Shown here one piece after another: positions 33,393-42,424 of a stretch of DNA of 64,000 bases. Source of the stretch: Hyphomicrobiales bacterium. GTDB lineage: Bacteria; Pseudomonadota; Alphaproteobacteria; Rhizobiales; Rhizobiaceae. The stretch lies in NCBI GenBank assembly GCA_900472575.1, contig UCIV01000033.1, forward strand, positions 124,001-188,000, read 5' to 3'. The notes under the pieces were generated by a model. That model worked only from the letters and a program-made list of their open reading frames with translations, did not search any database and was not told the DNA's origin. The translations under genes and the position numbers were made by a program. Each line of letters starts with the position of its first letter. Positions within the stretch are counted from its first letter, which is position 1.

Positions 33393-34822
33393 GCTTTCTT
33401 TGGACATCGCAAGAAATGGCGACCGTCATGGAAGGTCGTCCGATCGGTACGCTTCCGGAAGGCATTACGGGCATTTCGATCGACAGCCGCTCCATCGGCG
33501 CGGGTGAAGCCTTTTTCGCGATCAAGGGCGACCGTGTCGATGGTCATGATTATGCGAGCATTGCGGTTGCCAATGGCGCGTCGCTGATCGTCGTCAGTGA
33601 AGGCAAGCTTCCCGCACTCGGCCGGCTGACCGTGCCGATGATCGTGGTGGAAGATGTGCTGGTGGCGCTCGGCAAGCTGGCCGTGGCATCCCGCGCCCGC
33701 AGCCGCGCGCGTATCATTGCCGTGACCGGATCGGTCGGCAAGACGACAACCAAGGAAATGCTGCGTCAGGTGCTTGCTCCGTCGGGCAAGGTCCATGCAG
33801 CCGTTGCATCCTTCAACAATCACTGGGGTGTGCCTTTGACGCTGGCGCGCATGCCGGCAGATACCGATTTCGGTGTTTTCGAGATCGGCATGAACCATGC
33901 CGGCGAGATCACGCCGCTGGTGCAGATGGTCAAGCCGCATGTGGCGATCATCACCACGATTGCGGCTGCCCATCTCGGTCATTTCAAGGATCTGGAAGAG
34001 ATTGCCGCGGCCAAGGCCGAGATCTTCAATGGTGTGGTCGAGGGCGGCGTTGCCGTGCTCAACCGCGATATCAAGCAGTTCGAGTTTCTGGCGGAACGCG
34101 CAAAGGAAGCCGGCGTGGCGCGTATCTGCAGCTTCGGCCAGCATGCCAAGGCGGATTTTCGTCTTGCGGATTTCGAAGGCGATGGCGAGGGATCGACGAT
34201 CTGGGCGGTTCTCGATGGCGAGACGCGCGAAGTCCGGATCGGTGCACCGGGGCGGCATATCGCCGAAAACGCCGTTGCGGCGCTCGGCGCTTGTGATCTC
34301 GTCGGCGCTGATCTCGATCAGGCGATCGAAGTGCTTGCGGGCCTCAAGTCCGTCAAGGGCAGGGGGGAACGTCACCGTCTTGCGATCGGCGAGGGCTATC
34401 TGACGCTGATCGACGAAAGCTATAATGCAAACCCCGCCTCGATGCGGGCGGCAATCGCTTTGCTTGCCTCGACCATGCCGGACCTTTCCGGCCGGCGGAT
34501 TGCGGTGCTTGGCGACATGCTGGAGATGGGCGAGTTTTCCGCGCAGTTGCACGAGGAACTGACCGGGCCGCTGCTTGCCGCCGGGATAGAGCATGTCTGG
34601 CTTGCCGGCGCGGAGATGTCGGTATTGCGGGACGCGCTTCCGGAAAGCGTTCAGGTGGAATACCGGGAACAGACGTCGGAACTCGTCGACTATGTCGTGC
34701 GCTCCGTCAGGTCCGGCGATGTGGTCATGGTTAAGTCGTCGCTCGGCATCGGTTTCGGCAAGATCGTTGCCGGTCTGCTTGACAACTATCCGGCATTCTC
34801 CGACACGGACCATCAACTTTGA
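33389..34822 (+). CDS. murF: UDP-MurNAc-tripeptide:D-Ala-D-Ala ligase
   Basis: A 477-residue Mur ligase that attaches D-Ala-D-Ala to complete the pentapeptide precursor. The ATP loop is VTGSVGKTTTKEM, followed by NNHWGVPLTLARMP and DESYNANPASMRAAI, all family landmarks. The start is GTG 33389, whose last two bases open the murE stop codon (GTGA), with GGAGGAGAGGG upstream. Confidence 0.96.
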   Translation: MSFLWTSQEMATVMEGRPIGTLPEGITGISIDSRSIGAGEAFFAIKGDRVDGHDYASIAVANGASLIVVSEGKLPALGRLTVPMIVVEDVLVALGKLAVASRARSRARIIAVTGSVGKTTTKEMLRQVLAPSGKVHAAVASFNNHWGVPLTLARMPADTDFGVFEIGMNHAGEITPLVQMVKPHVAIITTIAAAHLGHFKDLEEIAAAKAEIFNGVVEGGVAVLNRDIKQFEFLAERAKEAGVARICSFGQHAKADFRLADFEGDGEGSTIWAVLDGETREVRIGAPGRHIAENAVAALGACDLVGADLDQAIEVLAGLKSVKGRGERHRLAIGEGYLTLIDESYNANPASMRAAIALLASTMPDLSGRRIAVLGDMLEMGEFSAQLHEELTGPLLAAGIEHVWLAGAEMSVLRDALPESVQVEYREQTSELVDYVVRSVRSGDVVMVKSSLGIGFGKIVAGLLDNYPAFSDTDHQL

Positions 34823-34850
34823 ATTTTAGCGGCTTCGGGAAAGGGCCTTC

Positions 34851-35951
34851 ATGCTGATCTGGCTTGTCGAACTGTCGGACAAACTGCAGTTTTTCAATTT
34901 GTTCCGATACATCACCTTCCGGACTGGCGCAGCCCTGTTTACCTCGGCCCTGATCGTCTTCCTGTTCGGCCCGCGGATGATCGCGTCATTGCGTGTGCGC
35001 CAGGGCAAGGGCCAGCCTATCCGTGCTGACGGTCCGCAGACACACTTCAAGAAGGCCGGCACGCCGACCATGGGTGGTCTGATGATTCTCGCCGGCATCG
35101 TCGGCGGCTCGCTTTTATGGGCCGACCTTTCCAACGTCTATGTCGTGGCGACGCTGCTGGTAACACTCGGTTTCGGCGCCATCGGCTTTTATGACGATTA
35201 CCTGAAGGTCACCAAGCAGTCGGACAAGGGCTTTTCCGGCAAGGCACGTCTCGGCATCGAGTTCCTGATCGCAGGCATCGCCGTCTTCTTTATGATGCGC
35301 ATGGCAATGCACGCCCAGACATCCAATCCGGGCCTCGCGACATCTGTCGCTTTCCCCTTCGTCAAGGAATATGTCCTCAATATCGGCTTCTTCTTCATTC
35401 TGTTCGGCGGCTTCGTCATCGTCGCGGCCGGCAATGCGGTGAACCTGACCGATGGTCTCGATGGTCTGGCAATCGTGCCGGTGATGATTGCGGCTGCATC
35501 CTTCGGCGTTATCGCCTATCTCGCCGGCAATGCGGTTTTCGCCAATTATCTGCAGATCAATTTCGTGCCCGGCACCGGGGAACTTGCGGTCATTCTCGGC
35601 GCAGTCATTGGCGCGGGGTTGGGCTTCTTGTGGTTCAACGCACCGCCCGCCGCCATCTTCATGGGCGACACCGGGTCGCTGGCGCTCGGCGGCCTGATCG
35701 GCTCGGTTGCCGTCGCCACCAAGCATGAGATCGTCATGGCGATCATCGGTGGTCTGTTCGTTATGGAGACACTTTCGGTCATCATCCAGGTCGGTTTCTT
35801 CAAGTTGACCGGCAAGCGGGTGTTCCTCATGGCGCCCATTCACCACCACTTCGAAAAGCTCGGCTGGACGGAAAGTCAGGTCGTGATCCGCTTCTGGATC
35901 ATCGCCGTCGGCCTTGCGATGCTCGGACTTTCGACACTCAAGCTTCGGTAA
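34851..35951 (+). CDS. mraY: Phospho-MurNAc-pentapeptide transferase MraY
   Basis: A 366-residue polytopic membrane enzyme (about ten helices) that moves phospho-MurNAc-pentapeptide to undecaprenyl phosphate to make lipid I. Conserved active-site segments are DDYLKV, NAVNLTDGLDGLA, FMGDTGSLALGG and MAPIHHHFEKLGW. It follows murF by 28 bases; murD begins 16 bases after its stop. Confidence 0.97.
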   Translation: MLIWLVELSDKLQFFNLFRYITFRTGAALFTSALIVFLFGPRMIASLRVRQGKGQPIRADGPQTHFKKAGTPTMGGLMILAGIVGGSLLWADLSNVYVVATLLVTLGFGAIGFYDDYLKVTKQSDKGFSGKARLGIEFLIAGIAVFFMMRMAMHAQTSNPGLATSVAFPFVKEYVLNIGFFFILFGGFVIVAAGNAVNLTDGLDGLAIVPVMIAAASFGVIAYLAGNAVFANYLQINFVPGTGELAVILGAVIGAGLGFLWFNAPPAAIFMGDTGSLALGGLIGSVAVATKHEIVMAIIGGLFVMETLSVIIQVGFFKLTGKRVFLMAPIHHHFEKLGWTESQVVIRFWIIAVGLAMLGLSTLKLR

Positions 35952-35967
35952 TTTCGGTTATAATGCG

Positions 35968-37374
35968 ATGATCCCGGTTACGACTTTCAAGGGTAGAAAT
36001 GTAGCACTGTTCGGGCTCGGCGGATCGGGTCTCGCGACAGCGCAGGCGCTTGTCGCTGGCGGTGCGAATGTTACCGCCTGGGACGACAACCCTGAAAGCG
36101 TAACAAGGGCGTCGCAGGCCGGCATCAATGTTGCCGATCTGAGGGGGATAGATTGGACGAAGCAGGATGCTTTCGTGCTTTCACCGGGCGTGCCGCTGAC
36201 CCATCCTAAGCCGCATTGGACTGTCGATCTTGCAAAGGCTGCCGGTGTCGAGATCATCGGAGACGTGGAGCTTTTCGTGCGCGAGCGCCGCGCCCATGCG
36301 CCGGATAGTCCGTTCATCGCGATTACCGGCACCAACGGCAAATCGACAACTACGGCTCTTATCGCGCATATCCTGAAGGAGAGCGGTCGCGATACCCAAC
36401 TTGGCGGCAATATCGGCACCGCGGTCCTGACGCTGGACGAGCCGAAGGCGGGGCGATTTTATGTCGTGGAGTGCTCTTCCTACCAGATCGATCTTGCGCC
36501 GACCCTCAACCCGACCTCAGGCATCCTGCTCAACCTGACGCCCGATCATCTCGATCGGCACGGCACGATGCAGCATTATGCCGACGTGAAGGAACGCCTC
36601 GTTGCCGGCAGCGAAACGGCGATCATCGGCGTCGACGACAGCTTCTGCACGCTGATCGCCGACCGTGTCGAGCGGGCAGGCGTAGCTGTGAAGCGGATTT
36701 CGAAGCGTAGCCCTGTCGCTGACGGGATCTACGCGGAGGGCACAAAGCTCGTGCTTGCGTATGGTGGTGCGAGCGAATTGTTCGTCGATCTCGATGGCAT
36801 TCCGACACTGAAAGGCGCGCATAACGCCCAGAATGCGGCTGCTGCAGTGGCAGCCTGCCTGGCTGTGGGTCTTACGCCGACCGAGATTGTTCAGGGGCTG
36901 AAGTCCTTTCCCGGCCTCAAGCACCGGATGCAGCCGGTTGGACGCCGCGGTCACGTGGTGTTCGTCAACGATTCCAAGGCAACCAATGCGGAGGCTGCTG
37001 CACCTGCGCTGTCGAGCTATGACCGCATCTACTGGATCGCCGGTGGATTGCCGAAAGAAGGGGGCATCACAAGCCTCGCACCACTTTTCTCTCATATAGT
37101 AAAAGCTTATTTGATCGGAGAGGCTGCGCCGGCATTTGCGGCCACATTGGGCGAAAGCGTGCGCTACGAAATCTCCGGCACGCTGGATCAGGCCGTCGCC
37201 CATGCATCCGCTGATGCCGATGGCGATGCAATCGCTTCGGCGGTGATGCTGTCGCCCGCATGCGCAAGCTTCGATCAATTCAAGAATTTCGAGGTCCGCG
37301 GAGATGCCTTCGTGCAACTCGTGGGCGACCTGCAGGACGTGACAATGCTGGTCGATACCGGAAACAGGAGCTGA
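35968..37374 (+). CDS. murD: UDP-MurNAc-L-Ala:D-Glu ligase
   Basis: A 468-residue Mur ligase adding D-Glu to UDP-MurNAc-L-Ala. The N-terminal Rossmann VALFGLGGSGLATAQAL binds UDP, the ATP loop is ITGTNGKSTTTALI, and the C-terminal domain carries VFVNDSKATNAEA and LSPACASFDQFKNFEVRGD, typical of MurD. ATG 35968 is preferred because it starts eleven residues before the Rossmann motif; the longer open frame to 35914 overlaps mraY. Confidence 0.96.
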   Translation: MIPVTTFKGRNVALFGLGGSGLATAQALVAGGANVTAWDDNPESVTRASQAGINVADLRGIDWTKQDAFVLSPGVPLTHPKPHWTVDLAKAAGVEIIGDVELFVRERRAHAPDSPFIAITGTNGKSTTTALIAHILKESGRDTQLGGNIGTAVLTLDEPKAGRFYVVECSSYQIDLAPTLNPTSGILLNLTPDHLDRHGTMQHYADVKERLVAGSETAIIGVDDSFCTLIADRVERAGVAVKRISKRSPVADGIYAEGTKLVLAYGGASELFVDLDGIPTLKGAHNAQNAAAAVAACLAVGLTPTEIVQGLKSFPGLKHRMQPVGRRGHVVFVNDSKATNAEAAAPALSSYDRIYWIAGGLPKEGGITSLAPLFSHIVKAYLIGEAAPAFAATLGESVRYEISGTLDQAVAHASADADGDAIASAVMLSPACASFDQFKNFEVRGDAFVQLVGDLQDVTMLVDTGNRS

Positions 37375-37378
37375 GACT

Positions 37379-38533
37379 ATGGTAAGCCGCGCAGACCGAG
37401 GGCCGCTCGCAGACTGGTTCTGGACGATCGACCGCTATTTTCTTGCTGCCTTCATCCTGTTGATGGGACTGGGCTTCATGCTGTCCTTCGCCGCTTCGCC
37501 CGCCGTTGCAGAGCGTATCGGCCTCGACAGTTTCCATTTCGTCGAGCGGCACGCGATGTTCATCATCCCGTCCTTGATCGTGATGTTCGGCCTGTCCTTT
37601 CTCAGCCCGCGGCAGGTGCGACGAACGGCCATCATTCTTCTGGCCGTCTCGCTGGTGCTAATGGTTCTGGCGCTGTTTTTCGGCGTCGAGGTCAAGGGGG
37701 CGCGTCGCTGGATCGGCGTCGGTATCTTCTCGATCCAGCCTTCCGAATTCATGAAGCCAGCCTTCGTGATCGTTTGCGCCTGGTTGTTTTCCGAACATGC
37801 GCGGCAGCCGGAAATACCCGGCAATCTCTTCGCGATCATCCTGTTCGGCATCGTGGCAGCACTTCTGGTCGCCCAGCCCGACCTTGGCCAGACGATCCTC
37901 ACCAGCGTCGTCTGGGGCGGCATGTTCTTCATGGCAGGCATGCCGTGGATCTGGATTTTCCTGCTTGGCGGCGTTGGCGCAGGTGGTCTCGTGGCGGCCT
38001 ATTACATGCTGCCGCACGTGACGGCGCGTTTCGACAAGTTCTTGACCGGCGAAGGCGACCGCTTTCAGATCGAGACGGCGCATGAGGCGATCGTGCGTGG
38101 CGGCTGGTTCGGCCAGGGGCCGGGCGAGGGGATCGTAAAGCGTATCCTGCCGGACAGCCATACCGACTTCGTCTTCTCAGTCGCCGCGGAAGAATTCGGC
38201 ATCGTGTTCTGCATGGCGCTGGTGCTGATCTTCGGCTTCATCGTGCTGCGCGGACTTAACCATGCCTTCAAGGAACGCAACGACTTCAACCGTTTTGCCG
38301 TTGCAGGTCTCGTTCTTTTGATCGGTATCCAGTCGATGATCAATATCGGTGTGAACCTCGAACTGATGCCGGCAAAGGGGATGACGCTCCCGCTGATTTC
38401 CTATGGCGGTTCGTCGCAGGTCGCGATCTGCATCACTGCCGGTTTCATCCTGGCGTTGACTCGTCACCGGCCCGAAAAGCGGGCACAGGAGCGGAGCCTG
38501 TTTCGGGCTGCGCATGGCGTTCCCGCGGAGTGA
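37379..38533 (+). CDS. ftsW: SEDS peptidoglycan glycosyltransferase FtsW
   Basis: A 384-residue SEDS-family membrane protein (about ten helices) that polymerises lipid II at the septum with FtsI. Diagnostic segments are VKGARRWI, IQPSEFMKPAFV, AQPDLGQTIL, GPGEGIVKRILPDSHTDFVFSVAAEEFG and LPLISYGGSS. AGGAG lies eight bases upstream of ATG 37379, four bases after the murD stop. murG begins four bases after its own stop. Confidence 0.96.
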   Translation: MVSRADRGPLADWFWTIDRYFLAAFILLMGLGFMLSFAASPAVAERIGLDSFHFVERHAMFIIPSLIVMFGLSFLSPRQVRRTAIILLAVSLVLMVLALFFGVEVKGARRWIGVGIFSIQPSEFMKPAFVIVCAWLFSEHARQPEIPGNLFAIILFGIVAALLVAQPDLGQTILTSVVWGGMFFMAGMPWIWIFLLGGVGAGGLVAAYYMLPHVTARFDKFLTGEGDRFQIETAHEAIVRGGWFGQGPGEGIVKRILPDSHTDFVFSVAAEEFGIVFCMALVLIFGFIVLRGLNHAFKERNDFNRFAVAGLVLLIGIQSMINIGVNLELMPAKGMTLPLISYGGSSQVAICITAGFILALTRHRPEKRAQERSLFRAAHGVPAE

Positions 38534-38537
38534 GTAA

Positions 38538-39677
38538 ATGACTAAGGGCACGATCGTTCTTGCCGCCGGGGGAACCGGCGGTCATCTGTTTCCTGCAGAA
38601 GCTCTCGGACATGAGCTTCGCAATCGTGGTTATGCGGTTCATCTCGTGACGGACAGCCGCGCCGAACGCTTTGCGGGAAAATTCCCCGCCGACGAAATCC
38701 ATATCGTGCCTTCCGCCACCTTCGCGTCCAAGAACCCGGTTGCCATGGCCAGGACCGCGTGGACGCTCTGGAGGGGACTTCGTACGGCGCGAAAGCTGAT
38801 GTCGCGTCTTCGTCCGCTGGCTGTCGTCGGTTTCGGTGGCTATCCGACCGTGCCGCCTCTTCTGGCATCCACGGGCCTTGGAATTCCGACGTTGATCCAT
38901 GAGCAGAACGCAGTCATGGGGCGCGCCAACAAGGCGCTGGCAAAGCGCGTTCAGGCAATCGCAGGTGGGTTTCTTCCGGAAGGCAGAGGCGAGCATGCGG
39001 CCAAGATCGTCGTAACGGGCAATCCCGTGCGCCCGCCGGTTCTGGATGCCGCCAAGATCCCCTATCTCGCATCGCGCGGCGAGGCATCGTTCCGTCTTGT
39101 CGTTTTCGGCGGCAGCCAAGGTGCTCAGTTCTTCTCCTCGGCCGTGCCGACGGCGATCAGTCTTCTGGAGCCAGCGCTGAGGGAGCGTCTCGTCGTGACC
39201 CAGCAGGCGCGCAAGGAGGACAAGGATCGCGTTACTTCCTGCTTTGCCAAGCTCAATGCCCCGGCAGATATTGCCCCGTTCTTTACCGATATGGCGGATC
39301 GGCTGGCCGAGGCGCATCTGGTCATCTGCCGATCCGGTGCATCTACCGTCAGTGAGCTTTCGGTTATCGGTCGCCCGTCGATCCTCGTGCCGTATCCTTA
39401 CGCGCTCGATCACGATCAGGCCGCGAACGCCGCGGCTCTAGTTGCCGAGGGCGGTGCGCAGGTCGTGGCGCAGTTTGATCTTTCGCCGGAAAAGCTGTCG
39501 GCACTGTTGGCTTCCGCAATGAACGAGCCTGATCGTCTTGAGACGATGGCGGCGGATGCGAAGAGGGCGGGTAAGCCAAACGCGACCGAAGATCTGGCTG
39601 ATCTCGTCATTGCTATTGCAGAAAAGTGCCCGATCGCCGAATACAAGAATAAGAAAAAGAGTGGAGTTCAGGCATGA
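38538..39677 (+). CDS. murG: Lipid II synthase (GlcNAc transferase) MurG
   Basis: A 379-residue GT28 glycosyltransferase on the inner face of the membrane that adds GlcNAc to lipid I. The N-terminal G-loop AAGGTGGHLFPA, the second glycine loop VVFGGSQGAQFF, the HEQNAVMGRANK segment and the C-terminal ICRSGASTVSEL and PYPYALDHDQAANAA are all present. The stop overlaps the murC ATG (ATGA). Confidence 0.97.
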   Translation: MTKGTIVLAAGGTGGHLFPAEALGHELRNRGYAVHLVTDSRAERFAGKFPADEIHIVPSATFASKNPVAMARTAWTLWRGLRTARKLMSRLRPLAVVGFGGYPTVPPLLASTGLGIPTLIHEQNAVMGRANKALAKRVQAIAGGFLPEGRGEHAAKIVVTGNPVRPPVLDAAKIPYLASRGEASFRLVVFGGSQGAQFFSSAVPTAISLLEPALRERLVVTQQARKEDKDRVTSCFAKLNAPADIAPFFTDMADRLAEAHLVICRSGASTVSELSVIGRPSILVPYPYALDHDQAANAAALVAEGGAQVVAQFDLSPEKLSALLASAMNEPDRLETMAADAKRAGKPNATEDLADLVIAIAEKCPIAEYKNKKKSGVQA

Positions 39678-41083
39678 AGATGCCCAAGGCCATCGGCCTC
39701 GTACATTTCATCGGCATCGGCGGCATCGGCATGAGCGGTATCGCCGAAGTGCTGCACAATCTCGGACACAAGGTGCAAGGTTCCGACCAGTCGGACAGTG
39801 CCAACGTCCAGCGCCTTCGCGACAAGGGGATCGAGGTTTTCGTCGGCCACGAAGCCAATAATCTCGGTGATGCCGAAGTCGTGGTCGTTTCGACTGCGAT
39901 CAAGAAGACCAATCCGGAGCTGATCGCTGCGCGTGAAAAATCGCTGCCGATCGTGCGTCGTGCCGAGATGCTGGCGGAACTGATGCGTTTCCGTAACGCG
40001 ATCGCCATCGGCGGCACGCATGGCAAGACCACGACCACGTCGATGGTCGCCACGCTGCTTGAAGCCGGAGGGCTCGATCCGACTGTCATCAATGGCGGGA
40101 TCATCAACGCCTACGGCACCAATGCCCGCATGGGCGAGGGCGAGTGGATGGTGGTCGAGGCCGACGAATCGGACGGCACCTTCCTGAAGCTGCCGGCGGA
40201 AGTCGCGGTGGTCACCAATATCGACCCGGAACACCTGGACCATTACGGCAATTTCGATGCCGTTCGTGCAGCTTTCCGTCAGTTCGTCGAGAACGTGCCG
40301 TTCTACGGTTTCGGCGTTCTTTGCATCGATCATCCCGAGGTTCAGGCGCTGGTCAGCAAGATCGAGGACCGCAAGGTCGTCACCTATGGCGAAAACCCGC
40401 AGGCCGATGCACGCTTTTCTAATATCCGCATGGATGGGACAAAGGCGACTTTCGATGTCGAAATACGCCGTCGCCGTACCGGCCGGGTATTCAATTTCAA
40501 GGACCTGACCCTGCCTATGCCGGGTCGGCACAATATTTCCAATGCCACGGCGGCGATTGCAGTCGCCAACCGGCTGGGTATTTCGGAAGAGGATATCCGC
40601 AAGGGGCTTGCTGCGTTCGGTGGCGTGAAACGCCGCTTCACGCTTACGGGAACCTGGAATGATGTGCAGGTATTCGACGACTACGGGCACCATCCGGTCG
40701 AGATCAAGGCGGTGCTGAGAGCTGCGCGCGAGGCCTGCAAGGGGCGGATCATCGCGGTACACCAGCCGCATCGCTATTCACGCCTTTCGAGCCTTTTCGA
40801 GGATTTCGCGACCTGCTTCAACGACGCGGACAGCATTATCCTTGCACCGGTCTATGCTGCGGGCGAAGATCCGATTGAAGGTGTCAATTCGGAGACGCTG
40901 GTCTCGCACATCCGTGCGGGCGGCCACCGCGACGCGCGCTATATGGCGTCGCCGGCTGAACTGGCACATATTGTTTCAGGCATTGCGAAACCAGGTGATT
41001 TCGTGGTTCTTCTGGGAGCGGGTAATATTACACAGTGGGCGGCGTCATTGCCGAGGGAACTGGAAAGCATATCAGGACAGTAA
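39674..41083 (+). CDS. murC: UDP-MurNAc:L-Ala ligase
   Basis: A 469-residue Mur ligase for the first stem-peptide residue. The N-terminal HFIGIGGIGMSGIAEVL, the ATP loop AIGGTHGKTTTTSM, EADESDGTF and the C-terminal DDYGHHPVEIKAVL and HQPHRYSRL segments are clear MurC landmarks. The start overlaps the murG stop as ATGA; murB begins two bases after the stop. Confidence 0.97.
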   Translation: MKMPKAIGLVHFIGIGGIGMSGIAEVLHNLGHKVQGSDQSDSANVQRLRDKGIEVFVGHEANNLGDAEVVVVSTAIKKTNPELIAAREKSLPIVRRAEMLAELMRFRNAIAIGGTHGKTTTTSMVATLLEAGGLDPTVINGGIINAYGTNARMGEGEWMVVEADESDGTFLKLPAEVAVVTNIDPEHLDHYGNFDAVRAAFRQFVENVPFYGFGVLCIDHPEVQALVSKIEDRKVVTYGENPQADARFSNIRMDGTKATFDVEIRRRRTGRVFNFKDLTLPMPGRHNISNATAAIAVANRLGISEEDIRKGLAAFGGVKRRFTLTGTWNDVQVFDDYGHHPVEIKAVLRAAREACKGRIIAVHQPHRYSRLSSLFEDFATCFNDADSIILAPVYAAGEDPIEGVNSETLVSHIRAGGHRDARYMASPAELAHIVSGIAKPGDFVVLLGAGNITQWAASLPRELESISGQ

Positions 41084-41085
41084 GT

Positions 41086-42060
41086 ATGAAGCAGGTAGAT
41101 GGGGAAAAGCTGCTGGCCTCGCTCGGGGAGGGCGTGAACCAGTTGCGCGGGCGTCTTACACCGGACGCATCGATGGAAAGGGTAACCTGGTTCCAGGCGG
41201 GCGGTCTGGCGGAACTGATGTTCCAGCCGCATGACGTGGACGATCTGATAACCTTCCTGAAACTGTTGCCGGCCGAAGTGCCGCTGACGGTTGTCGGCGT
41301 TGGGTCCAATCTGCTTGTTCGCGATGGGGGCATCCCGGGCGTTGTCATCCGCCTCTCCGCCAAGGGATTTGGCCAGGTCGAACTTGTCGGCGAAAACCGC
41401 ATTCGCGCCGGTGCGATCTGCCCGGACAAGCATATTGCCGCGATGGCCATGGATAACGGTATCGGCGGCTTTGCCTTTTATTACGGTATTCCTGGCTCGA
41501 TCGGCGGCGCCTTGCGGATGAATGCCGGCGCTAACGGGGGGGAGACTTCCCAGCGCGTGATCGAGGTCCATGCTGTTGATCGGCAGGGCAACAAGCACGT
41601 GCTCTCCAAGGAAGACATGGGCTATACCTATCGACATACGGCAGCCTCCAAGGATCTGATCTTCACGCATGCCGTATTCGAAGGGTATCCGGAAGATCGG
41701 GCCAAGATCCGAGCCGAGATGGATGCCGTCCGCCAGCATCGCGAAACAGTGCAGCCGATCAAGGAAAAGACCGGCGGTTCCACGTTCAAGAACCCGCCAG
41801 ATCACTCCGCATGGAAGCTGATCGATGATGCCGGCTGCCGTGGCCTGATGAACGGCGGCGCGCAGATGTCGTCGCTTCATTGCAACTTCATGATCAATAT
41901 CGGCCATGCGACCGGTTACGATCTCGAATATCTCGGGGAGATGGTGCGTCAGCGCGTGTTCGAACATGCCGGCATCAAGTTGGAATGGGAAATCAAGCGG
42001 CTGGGCATTTTCATGCCCGGGCGTGAGGTCAAGCCTTTCCAGGGCGCGACCACGGAGTAA
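41086..42060 (+). CDS. murB: UDP-N-acetylenolpyruvoylglucosamine reductase
   Basis: A 324-residue FAD/NADPH enzyme that converts UDP-GlcNAc-enolpyruvate to UDP-MurNAc. FAD-binding segments VGVGSNLLVRDGG and YGIPGSIGGALRMNAGANGGE and the catalytic GGSTFKNP are present. The shorter type IIa form (no E. coli-type insert) is seen, as is usual in alphaproteobacteria. ATG 41086 has AGGA about nine bases upstream; a longer frame reaches back into murC. It is the last gene before the minus-strand MFS gene that splits the dcw cluster. Confidence 0.95.
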   Translation: MKQVDGEKLLASLGEGVNQLRGRLTPDASMERVTWFQAGGLAELMFQPHDVDDLITFLKLLPAEVPLTVVGVGSNLLVRDGGIPGVVIRLSAKGFGQVELVGENRIRAGAICPDKHIAAMAMDNGIGGFAFYYGIPGSIGGALRMNAGANGGETSQRVIEVHAVDRQGNKHVLSKEDMGYTYRHTAASKDLIFTHAVFEGYPEDRAKIRAEMDAVRQHRETVQPIKEKTGGSTFKNPPDHSAWKLIDDAGCRGLMNGGAQMSSLHCNFMINIGHATGYDLEYLGEMVRQRVFEHAGIKLEWEIKRLGIFMPGREVKPFQGATTE

Positions 42061-42070
42061 CCGGCCGCTC

Positions 42071-42116
42071 GGTCCGTTCAGGAGGCGTAAACAATGCCTT
42101 TCCACCTGAACGGACC
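42071..42116 (+). repeat. 12-bp inverted repeat after murB
   Basis: GGTCCGTTCAGG at 42071-42082 is perfectly complementary to 42105-42116. Inside, AGGC (42083-42086) can pair with GCCT (42096-42099), so the transcript would fold into one long hairpin 10 bases after the murB stop. No T-run follows. It could be a 3'-end stabiliser, a Rho-independent-like pause or a protein site. Confidence 0.6.
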
Positions 42117-42359
42117 AAGCCTCTGGCTAATTCTCCGGATTGGCCTTCGATGGCTTGGCGACTTCTGGTTGCTGACCTCGGCGCCTCGCTGTTTTGGAGC
42201 GTTGATCAGATAAGCGCCCCCTTATTTTTCTCTCTATTTTGCCGTTCCTGATTGCTGATGCAGATTGGATTACCGTTATTCTGAACGCACGGGGTAATCG
42301 CATCCAAGATGTGCATCCATTCCGGAAACAATCTAATATCAGGCAATATCCAGACAAGA

Positions 42360-42394
42360 AAAAGCCCGCGAGGCCAATGGCTTCGCGGGCTTTT
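42360..42394. terminator. Bidirectional intrinsic terminator
   Basis: AAAAGCCCGCGA at 42360-42371 pairs with its complement at 42383-42394, with inner GGCC/GGCT pairing and a short AAT loop, flanked by A- and T-runs. It lies 30 bases after the MFS stop (minus strand) and can also stop transcription from murB. Confidence 0.88.
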
Positions 42395-42424
42395 CTTATG
42401 ATCTGATTCCGATCCGGTTAAGGA

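Larger units (their letters stand above)
42061..42424. other. Non-coding region between murB and the convergent MFS gene
   Basis: About 360 bases without a gene. It holds the 12-bp inverted repeat at 42071-42116 just after murB and the strong terminator at 42360-42394. No protein with a ribosome-binding site was seen in the middle part (42120-42355). Confidence 0.6.

Noticed and set aside
33350..34816. A 488-codon minus-strand frame opposite murF
   Set aside because: Mirror of murF with no protein family features and no own promoter space.
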